Source: Watersipora subatra (Eukaryota > Bryozoa > Gymnolaemata > Cheilostomatida > Watersiporidae). Taken from it: DNA of 64,000 nt. The position numbers and the translations under genes were made by a program. Under the pieces are notes generated by a model. The model had not been told where the DNA came from, made no database searches, and was given only the letters and a program-made list of their open reading frames with translations. Location: positions 65,728,667 through 65,792,666 of the forward strand of contig NC_088714.1 in NCBI RefSeq assembly GCF_963576615.1, written 5' to 3'. Shown piece after piece: positions 46,455 through 57,700 of this stretch (its first letter is position 1; each line of letters begins with the position of its first letter).

Positions 46455-47547
46455 ATGACACCTTCACCATTCACCTTTTCTCTTCTATTCCTATTGGTAA
46501 GCGCCTGGCATCATGATGTGCTTTTCTACTACTCACTATTCTCTTTTGTATTATTATTACTCATTTTGTCTCAGGAAACATTTTGACTTTAGTCTGAGCT
46601 TAGAATACAACCTTTGACATCTTTCCAGAATCGCATCTGCTCAAACCTGAGCTAATCTTGAGGCACTGAAACAACCTATGTATGTATTGTCTATTATATA
46701 TTATAATAGTGAGCATATGTTACCATCGCAGGTGGTGCTGCCGTGTGCTGCCAGAACATGTGATAAGAATGTGCCAGACTTACAGGAGTGTGCTCAATAT
46801 GGGAAGTACATCTGCACCATTCCTGAGAGAGCGGCTTACTGTCAGAGGTATTGTGGAATCTGCAAAGATGGTGAGAAGAATACCCAAGTATCAAACAGCA
46901 AGGAGGACGCCAACGAGGAAACAAGCTGTAAAGACACAAACCGACTGTGCGCATTCCGAAAAGCTAGCTGCAAGAACTCATTGGTTGTCAAATCTTTGTG
47001 CAAAAAATCTTGCGGTCTCTGTCTTCCGTCACCAGCTGTTGCCAGAATAATAACCAATACTCATCGGGTTATCGCATCAACATCCACTATCAAATCAACG
47101 GAAAGAACAGCTCCAGCAATGACAACTACAGTGAAATCAACACTACGAACCACCCAAAAGAAAAGTGAAAAGCTGACACATCCATTTATTCACTCCCAAA
47201 AACGCGAGTTACCACCGTGTAACCCCGGTATTCCTGATGCAATAACTTGTGCATTTGAGCCAGATGTTTGCGCAGTTGAAGAGAAAATGATGTTTTGCCA
47301 GCGCTACTGCGGTATCTGTCCCGAGGTACCAGCGGCCACTACTACCCTTCAACCGCCAACGAGTAAAAAAGTGTACCAAAGCAATGTCAAAGGTCCAGTG
47401 CTGGCTCAGCAGCCGAGCTCTGCTAAGGATTCATCGTGCGTGGATCTAACCAACTTTCTCTGTCCTATGTTCAAATGCATGAGTGATAACAAAGAGTTTA
47501 AAAAATTGTGTGAGAAACAAACTTTGTATATCTGTGACAGACAGTGA
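46455..47547 (+). CDS. Secreted ShKT-domain repeat protein (2 exons)
   Basis: Exon 1 (46455-46496) encodes MTPSPFTFSLLFLL, the start of a signal peptide; exon 2 (46732-47547) follows in phase, giving about 285 aa. Three six-cysteine modules are complete: one from TCDKNVPDLQEC to YCQRYCGIC, one from SCKDTNRLC to CKKSCGLC, and one from PCNPGIPDAITC to FCQRYCGIC. A fourth starts SCVDLTNFLC but ends LCEKQTLYIC, with five cysteines instead of six. Thr/Ser-rich linkers (about residues 115-160 and 215-245) are probably O-glycosylated. ShKT modules are small disulfide domains of secreted animal proteins, often with enzymes or in matrix and mucus, and in some animals in potassium-channel blockers; no enzyme domain or specific role is visible here. 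The degenerate last module may be natural or reflect a small indel near 47515. Confidence 0.85.
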
Positions 47548-48700
47548 CAGGTGCCCTGCCACAAAGCGCATTACTGTAGATTTTCATTTTCCAATCTGAT
47601 ATTCATATTTTCAGTGTCTAAGAATTCTCACCGAATCCGTATCAAACTTACATTGCAGTCTATATTTATTTTTATAATTTAATCGATTTATATCCTGAAG
47701 ACAGGAAGCAGTCCTATAGTCACTTGTGTTCAGCCAATAGAGAACCAGCTTTAATCAACACAACTCTTTTTTATTGCTACATATAGTCTGTTACCATAAC
47801 AATCAAACTGGTCACTTGTCATGTGTAATCTCACTACAATAAGCAGGTGGTAACGTGGGTTGGGGGTGTTGGCAGCGCATACTTGACCGAGTGTAAAACA
47901 AGACAGCAGCAAAGCTTATGTTGATATTTTTACAATGCGACGTGCATGATAGCATAATGTAACATCTTTTGGGTAGAATGTACAATTATTGTATATTTCA
48001 GCTATATCACAGAGGTATATAGAAATAACTTTCCTCGTTTGCCTTGAGGCAATGTAGTTAATTCCTAGCAAAAGGACTATAGTTCTATAATTTTTTAACA
48101 AATTAGGTGTTACTGGCATGCCGCCCCTAGTAGTCTAGGGTGCCTGACAGGTGGTAGGTCCACTACTGAAAACGCAATCGCTAGCGATAGGAAGGACATC
48201 CAGCCTTATGTTGCTCGCTCCACTAAACCAACGAACAAATTAGTTTGCTGTAGGTACCCTGCAGAGGGACCTGCTGAAAGGTGTCAGTTTTATTGGCCGT
48301 TAGTCAAATATTCTACTGAGCAATGACAGAGGTCTCTTGTGACAATAATACTGAGTCAGCCAAATGAGGGCAAGCTAATCATTCCATTTTATATGTCAAT
48401 TTCAGTGCAGTCTCAAGCTTTCATAGGAATGAAATCCTCAGATTTGCTCATGCTCTCTAGTAAATGGAATTACAATAATATTTATAAAACTAATTGATAA
48501 ATTGAATAATCAAACTGTTTAGAGTAAAGTAACATCAGCAAGGAGCAATATCTTCTGCAGAAAGTAGTCAAATATATATTTTAATAGCAATGACACTGAA
48601 ACACGCAGCAACTGATATGAGCTTGACAACAGAAACACACTCATCGAGTTTGCTCAAGTTGTTGATGATGAACAGATGGATGCAGAGTCTGACAGAGGCA
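47548..48700. other. Intergenic region between convergent genes
   Basis: The ShKT gene (plus) and ABHD12 (minus) converge here. No further gene or clear repeat was seen. Confidence 0.5.
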
Positions 48701-48706
48701 TTTATT
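48701..48706 (-). terminator. Polyadenylation signal of ABHD12
   Basis: AATAAA on the minus strand about 60 nt after the ABHD12 stop codon (48767-48765). Its distance fits a short 3' UTR; use is inferred. Confidence 0.5.
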
Positions 48707-48764
48707 TAAATATAGATGGCGTCACTGGAAGATTGGAATAGTTGAAAGTTGAGCGATAGATTGG

Positions 48765-51700
48765 TTACTTCTGAACTTGTTCTGTGCTTGATATAAAGTC
48801 CCTGCAAACAGTTGACTGTTGACTACATTAGAATTAACTCGAAGTAAAAAAGCTCATCATTTTTAACACATATACATGTAACATACTAACAACGGATGTG
48901 AACATGTGATGACTTTTTATGCACATTCATGTAGCGTGTTAGAGAAGGCTGTAAACACACCATGCCTCTTTGAACACATATGCATGTAACATGCTAACAA
49001 ATGTTGTGAGCGTGTGATGCCTGAGATATGAGAAACCCCAACTTACTCTATAATTCTTGGCAATTCAGTGGCTGTACAGATCCATTTGTGCAGTAGACCG
49101 AGTTCCTTAGGAAATGTGTGGAATACAACAGGAGGAAAAGAGTCGGGACGCTTCTTACTCGCTTCGTATAACTAAAAAAGAAAGCCGAACAGAGCCCTCG
49201 CTATAAGTCTTAGAATTATACCACCAGACTTCCAGAGCAATAAGCTTTCCTGAGGAAATGCTGCTAGACATCGAGGATGTTAGACATCAAGGATGTCGGA
49301 CATCATGCAGCGTAAACATACCGAAAAAACTACATTTAAAATATTGCCAGTTTGTTATGAGTAGATGCCAACTGTCAACCTGCAATCAACAATGTTTAAA
49401 ACAATGTGATCACATCAAATTCGAGTAGACTTTTATCAGAAAGTATAAATATTTTTTATCATTTGAAACTTTGTTTGTTTTAGGTCATCTGAGTGCCAGG
49501 ATGTTTCAAGATAAAAAATAAAAAAAATTGATTGCAGTTAAAACGCTCAGAAAAAGAGACGTGCCCAGACTTGCCTATAATGATGCCAATAATCATGTGG
49601 CTGACTGTCTCGCTTACTGTATTCAAGTTACAGTGCTACGCGTCACTATTGACATAGTTTATTGTGTATTTGTTCATGATTGTTACAATAAAACTTTAAA
49701 TACAACCTTGGATACATTGCTATAGATTTCTAAAATGATTTAAAACTTGGTTGGTTAAAACTTTTCTGAATTTTTTTTTCTAAACACTTTGTAAACATAT
49801 GAGTAACCAATGCTGAGACCGTACATCTATCGCTTATAAACAAAAAATGGCACATTTAACATAATCTTGGAGAAGTCTAGGCACGCCTTTTTCTTCTGAG
49901 TGTTTGAACTTCAATCAAGTTTGGTCGATTTTCATCTTGAAACATCTTAGCAGTCAGATCACCTCAAACAAAAAAATTTCCAATGATGAAAAATTACTGT
50001 AAAACCTCTATTTGGATGCCATGGTGCTCTATTTTTCAACCCTTCCCGATAGTGGCAGTCAAATAGAGGTGGCGTTCAAATAAAGGCTGGCGTTGTATTC
50101 TTCAAATAGCTCGTCAGACTTTTAATAAGATAAATTTCACCCTTTTACGGGCAAAACGAATGTCACCTATATTTTGTACTTTTCTTCAGTTGGAGTGACA
50201 TTAACCATTTTAGATACAAAAAAACTGCTAACTCACCTCCAACTTGTTGTAGATCTCTAAATAAATATGCATTAGGAAGCCGAGAAATATCTCTACCAGT
50301 TGATATCTATTGCTTGCAATTGATCTGTGATGATATTATAGCCTGTGCTCTGCTCTGCAATTTGTTGAAGCTTTCAATTTTAATTTCGTTCTAAATTTGA
50401 ACGTATATTTTATTTTATACCAATTTATATAATAATGTTGCATGAAAACTCATAGTACTTATTTATATGTTTGCTATAGTTCGCAGCCAAAGCTGGCTTT
50501 TTATGTGCCATAGAAGAGGAGTTATGGGCGATGATTTATTATAAGTTGAGTGAAGATAACCGCAGGGTTGATATTAAATAATATGCTATAAATCTGAAAA
50601 TTCATATGTAATAGACTAATAAACTATCAAATGCTACAAATATATATTCAATAATAAATAACATAAACAAACCATACTTATAATGTATGCAGAAACAAAA
50701 ACTAACATTTTTGAAATAAAATATTTGCATCTTTTGCTCGGCCAGTTGGGTTCTGATTGTTGCTCGTTGTTCTGGCTGTTCAATACCTTCCAAAATGTCT
50801 GACCTCAACTCTACTTCTGCACTGTTGAGCTAGTCGATATTAGTGTTCAAACAATTTTTTTGGCAGAGCAAAACTTTGACGCGTCACATTTCGAGTAAAT
50901 AACAATAAACTTTCTGTGATGTTGCTTTCAAAGTTTCAATGAAATAACCGAAGAGCTTTGGAGTTGGAAAACAGACTTCGATACAAACAGAAACAATAAA
51001 AAAATTAATTGTTGTTGATGTAACCGAGTCATAATTAGTACGAACGATAGTCGACACTTCTCAATTGATCACTTGCTATTATTGTTTCGTAAAGATCAAA
51101 GAATGTCAAAGTGGTGGTCAAATAGAGGTGGCGTTCAATTAAAGGTGACATTTAATTAGAGGTTTTACGATATCTATGCTATCTAATAGAAATCTACTAG
51201 AATTTCATGTGATCGCATCTTAAAGTGGCACAATATGGCAGTGGATAACAGGCAATTGACAGTTGGCAATTGACAAATAACAATTGACAAATAGCAATAG
51301 GCAAATAAAGTAGACAAATGACAATTGACAAATGGCAATTGACGGTCGGCAATTGAAAGGAAAGCAACTGGCAAGTAACTGGTGAAATTAAACAACTGAC
51401 AAATTAAACAACCGATAAATTGAAACGATAAAAATGATAATTAGTTTATAAGTCATGCAAATAACTGGACTCATACCTTGACTCCAAGTGCATAGGGTAC
51501 AACGATGTCATCCTCCGCGTGCAGTATCAACACTGGCAACTCTATATGACATATGCTGCAAGAAGTCAGTAGTAGTAATGTGTGATATAAGTAACAGTAT
51601 ATGATATGAGTAATAGTGTGTAGTGTAGGTAACAGTATATGATATGAGTAATAGTGTGTAGGTAACAGTATATGATATGAGTAATAGTGTGTAGTGTAGG

Positions 51701-54700
51701 TAACAGTATATGATATGAGTAATAGTGTGTAGGTAACAGTATATGATATGAGTAATAGTGTGTAGGTAACAGTATATGATATGAGTAATAGTGTGTAGTA
51801 TAGGTAACAGTATATGATATGAGTAATAGTGTGTAGTGTAGGTAACAGTATATGATATGAGTAATAGTGTGTAGTGTAGGTAACAGTATATGATATGAGT
51901 AATAGTGTGCAGTATAGGTAACAGTATATGTTGAGTAATAGTGTGTAGTATAGGTAACAGTATATGATATGAGTAATAGTGTGTAGTATAGGTAACAGTA
52001 TATGATGAGTAATAGTGTGTAGGTAACAGTATATGATATGAGTAATAGTGTGTAGTGTAGGTAACAGTATATGATATGAGTAATAGTGTGTAGTGTAGGT
52101 AACAGTATATGATATGAGTAATAGTGTGTAGTGTAGGTAACAGTATATGATATGAGTAATAGTGTGTAGGTAACAGTAAATTAAGTGAGTGAAAAGGGGA
52201 GGAGTAGCGGTATCAGATGGAATCTCATCAGACGGGACAATTTTAATCTATTCCGGTCTCTTCACCTCTACGCATAGCTCAAGAGATAAAAAAGAAAACA
52301 AGCGAAGATGCTAGGAAGAAAGGGTGGAGACACGTACGATAAGTAAAAGGATAAGGAGAGAATACGGACACAAGTATGCGAAGTACAGCAATTAGTAATC
52401 TTATTGAGTGTCAGAGTAAACATAGTATTGGGTATTTGGGTCACTATGACCTACTCAGCGGCTAAAAACAGAAAGGAGAGGCATAAATGGCTGATAACTA
52501 GATGTCTAAGATATCTATGACTCAAAATCTTTGACACTGTATTTCAAGTGTAATACTTGGATAAGATTTGTGAGATAAAACAGTTTGTTCATTTAATAAA
52601 ACATTCACGCCTGTCCAAAGAATATCATTTATATAGTAACTAAACGTTACCTGGTTACCTAGAATAAAATTATATATCAGCCATTGACTGAAACATTTCA
52701 GATGGTTCAAAAGAAACAGCGTAAACTAGACGACAGTATTATTTCCCTCATCCGGTGTTTTTCTATTCAACCAACATATAGTTTGATACACATTAAATCT
52801 ATGAACAACCAAAAACCATCAGGAGTAAAACTCAGTGGAAACATGCATCTCATTGCACGAACACAGTGCTTGACGCGCTCTCAGCTGTAAAATGCAAGTA
52901 TTGCTCAATTGTTGAGGGGCAGCATGTATGTCCTACCCACATTTCTGGAGTGCAAGTCTTCGGGCTACAGCCTGAATATAACAGCCTGAACATAACTTAG
53001 CCTGTCATTCGTGCTCAAGGAGCCCACAGGAAAGATAAGTATTTCTACCTATAAGGATTGCCTCAAAGCGATGGGATCTCTTCCAACTTTTCTCATCAAA
53101 GCTGCCACAGTTGGTAGCTAAGGAAATAGCAAGAAGGCGCTGCTTCTAGAAGCAACCAGAGCCACCCAGTACATTAATAAAAAGTTAGCAGGCCAAACAG
53201 ATCAACCATGAGATAGTGTTAAAAATAGTGCAGAGCGAGTAAAATTATAAACAGTTCTCTTAGAGATGAGCTTACAACGGAAGCACAAAAAAAGCAAAAG
53301 ATAAAAAATGTGATGGAGTTGTCACAACAATAAAGTTGCCATGGCATGAAACTTACTGTTCTAGAACAGTGACGACGCCCTCTTCTCATTATGATATCAT
53401 AATTTTAATGGTATGGTGATGGTAGTTATTACCTCTTTACAATTAGATTTGCATAAAGTTGTGTTAACAACAGATTTAGCAGAGCTTTATGGATTACTCT
53501 ATGGATTAGATTTGAAGGTTGTCATGTCGAAAAGGATGCCTCAGCTTCTCTTCGACCTTCACTAGGGGTGTTAGAAACCAGAAAAGAAGTACTCACTGCT
53601 CATCATTTTGAAGGTAGATTCCATAAGAGTGCATTGCTTCAAGAAAAACATCATCAAACCACCAAAGCAGGCGGACGACCTTAGAGAAGGGGTGCTCTAG
53701 AGCCGCCTCAAAGACATTGTTGAACGGAGACTCGAGAATTAAGGCTCTAGGATATTCTTCCTTCTGTTCTGTGAGAAACCTCACAGCTTTGGTGGCAATA
53801 CTACAATAACGCATGATCAGTTGTGCTTTACATACACTACACTGTAGTATAGCATATGTAAGTAATATTGATTCAACTTAACGCTTTGCAGGTAACAGAA
53901 ATTCATGGTTAGGATATTTTACGCTCACTAACAGGTACATGTACATGTAGGTCTACCGTGTCAGGCTATCAATACCAATACCTTGTCTAGTTTAACATAA
54001 CCCTAAAGACATGGTACATACAGACACACCCGATAAAAATTCATTTGCGCCATGTTCATCTGTCTGTTTGTCATTAAGGGAAATAATGACCCAATGGATT
54101 AGAATGTATACCCCAATAAAAAAGATTTATTTTTATTGAGGGAGGACAACTTCAATACTTTCAGAGAAAACCACTCCACTAAAACTACATTGTATAAGGA
54201 GCTAAAGTCATCAAACGAAGCACATGCTGTAAAACGTTCAGTCATTATTTGTTCAGCCTTACGACAGCGATATCAGGCAACAGAATAAAGATGGCAGCCT
54301 TACAGTTCTCAAGTATCCAGTTAGAAGCCTCCACCTCTATTCATAAATATTGAATCCTTAAATGTTGACTTGCAACAAAATTCACATTACAGTTATTTGG
54401 TATCAAAAGATTCACCATGTCTTACTCGGTTGTGTTGTAGGTGCCAAATACATGGAAATGTGATTACAAGCTCTTAAAAGCTCAAAAACGAAAAGCCGCC
54501 GTAAATTGGAATCTATTTATCTAGCGTAGTCATTACAGTTTGGTTATCGTATTGTCACGTGATGTTCTCACGTGAATTGAAATGCCAATAAAAAGCTCAA
54601 TCTACTAGAAATTCCACTGTCATACAGCCCACGGCCAAAGTGATATTGGAAAAAAGAAAGGGTACTGATGGTTGAGAAATGCAATATTAGCAGTCAAATG

Positions 54701-57700
54701 GCACTGCAGTGCAATAGGATAACTGCAATGGTAGCTGTAATGTACTGGGTGTGGGTGTTATTATATACAACAAACAGCAATAACGAAAGGAAAAGATTAT
54801 ATGTTTATATCTCTCCCCCTACAATAGGAGAAATGCAATATTGGCCAATATTAGTAGTAAAATGCACTGATATTATTAGAATAACCAATATTATTAATAT
54901 AGTAATAATATAAAACCAATGCACAATTTTGTTTACATTTCAGAACATCATAGCTAACAATATCGAGAAGTGATATTTATATAGATGTTTAAAAAATCTA
55001 TTTAAAAAAGTGTTTGGTCATGACAAACAGCAATAATGAAAGGAAAAGATTATATGTTTATATCTCTCCCCCTGCAATAGAAGAAATGCAATATTAGAAG
55101 TAAAATGCACTGATATTATTAGAATAACCAATATTATTAATATAGTAATACAGTAATAATAGAAAACCAATGCACAATTTTGTTTATATTTAAAAACGTC
55201 ATAGCTAACAATATCAAGAAGTATCAAGAAGAATATCTAAACTTAAAATTAGATATCGTAATAATCTCATAATCGTTAGAAAAAAATATCATCGTCATTT
55301 CCTTTACTTACACTGCGTTGGACACCAGTTAGAATACCAAAGTACTCAAATGTGTCTAAAATGTCAGTTACTTTGAAATCGGCAAAAATGAAACGATTTC
55401 AGTACTCCTACGTTAATTACAGAAACTTTCGGCAATTCGACAATGCTATAGACTAGTGAAATGTGCACGTTATTCTTTCGTGAAATGCGCACGACTTAAT
55501 CGTTCTATTCTCTGTCGCTCGGCGTTTCAATTATCGGTCTTAACTTTGATAAAAGTGAGGCTTAGCAAGTTTTAATAACGATTTTCGTCCAAATAAATCT
55601 GTCTATTTGTGTATAATCTAATCAGATGGGTAGGTTTTAAGATAATGCCGACGGTTTACAAAGACTTGGTAACATATTTAAATAGGCTTATATGTGTTCT
55701 GTATCGTTATTATACTTTAACGACTCTACAAAATGATGGTTAAATTTGTGATGAAATTTCGAGACAAGGGTTCGTCTCATTGTTGATAAATAATTTTCGG
55801 GAGTTGTGTGCACATGTGCATTTATCATAAATCTCCCAACCAATCGCTTCGCTCGTGTTTTGTCGTGGGAAAACTTATCGTAGCACTAGTTTATGACAAA
55901 CACTTCGAGTTTTACCAAAGACCCCGTATCAAATATAGATGCTCGCTACTTTACAGTTTTGTTTTGGCTTGGACTAATCGTCAAGTCGTAACCTGATCAT
56001 GTGACCCAATACTTCAAAATAAATTTTTGCAGCACTTTTCGATTATCACAGGTAACCAACAGGCTCGTCATGATTACCAGACAATGATATGTACTCCTTC
56101 GAGCTAAGGTTAAAAAGTTTAACAATTTTTCAGGTAAGTTATAAGATATCAGTGCTAAAAGTGACAGCATTACAATGACGATAAAATAGACGTGTAAGAA
56201 CAATAGACATGGTTTCATTGAATGCGTGAAGTATATTTGTGAAAATATTTCGACGAATGAGATTGCATGAAAGTGTAAACAGAAACCATTCTGTAACAAC
56301 TACGTCCCATTTGAGCTGTTTTGGAAAGCGAATCCAAACTATGGCGGTCTCGTGTGGCTGCGATTAACTGTTCGTTTTTTAGCTTTTAAGAGCTTGTAAT
56401 CACATTCCCATATATTTTGCACCTACAAAACAACAAAGTAAAACATGGTGAATCATTTGATACCAAATAACTGTAATGTGAATTTGGTTGCAAATCAACC
56501 TTTAACAAATATTCAGGGCAGGTGCAGCCATTACGCTTGTGGAAATCTAATAGCTAGTCCTTGAAAAGTATTCCAATTCTTAGTTCAGGTAGACCAATAG
56601 GAAAAGTACAATAGCTATTATATATACATTATTATATAGAGCCTGTTTAAACGGCGCTGTGATACATAATGAAACTCTACATAAAAATAGTTAATTTTCT
56701 ACACATTTCTTTGGACCATCAAAGGTTGGGTCACCTGAATACCTCTACACACCTTAACTTCGCATCTTCAGTACAAATATTACTGAATTTACTTGCAATA
56801 GTCATTTACCTGAACTTTAATTGACAAAATTGTTTACTTTCAGTTCTCATTTAAAATATTTTTAGAAACTTTGTTTCAAGATGAAGATTTCTAGAATATT
56901 CCGACTTGACAGAAGAATACCAAAAGCCTAAAATAGTTTGTATTATCATTTTAAAGAATATCTAAATAAATATTTGTTTACAAATACAGTACAAAATGTT
57001 TAGTGTGAGATAGTTAATTATTAATTTCTTTGAGATTATTTTAAGCCTGCTGGCGCAATCATAACATCATGAAAATATTCATGTGCAGTTATCTACTCCT
57101 TTAGTAAGGTGAGACAAATCCATGTTTATGCATGACCAAGTAACAACAGCTATTAATAGTCTATTATACTATTAGTTGGTCACAGCTGGGTCGGTCGGAG
57201 ATGGAGCTGATGATGTAGATTGTAGAATAAAACTTTTTAAATGAATTATAAAATATTAATATTGTCTGAAATTATATAAAACTAATTAAATGAAACACCC
57301 ACGAAAAACGAGCTAACATTATTGAGCCAGAAATAAAAAAATGTATTTGGAGTTATTAAAACTATGAGAAAATACAAAATCACAATTTGGGTTTTTCAAA
57401 AATCTAATTATTCTCAGATTTGTCTGCTTTTTAATACACAAATTTGAAATGATAACTTTTAAGGTAACAGACTGAGAAAGACTAGGGAATGATAAACAGA
57501 AGAGGCATACCCGGTGCCAAGTGAGTGGCCCCAGACATATATTGGAATATGAGGTCCTGCTTTCTCTCTTAGCATCAGATAGAGACTGACCACATCACTC
57601 ATGACACCATCTTCTGAAGTCGGAGAGCCTGTGGAGTCACCAAATCCTGCAAAGCACAAAAGTGAGAACAACTTCATAATTGTCCTGACAGATTAGCGAC

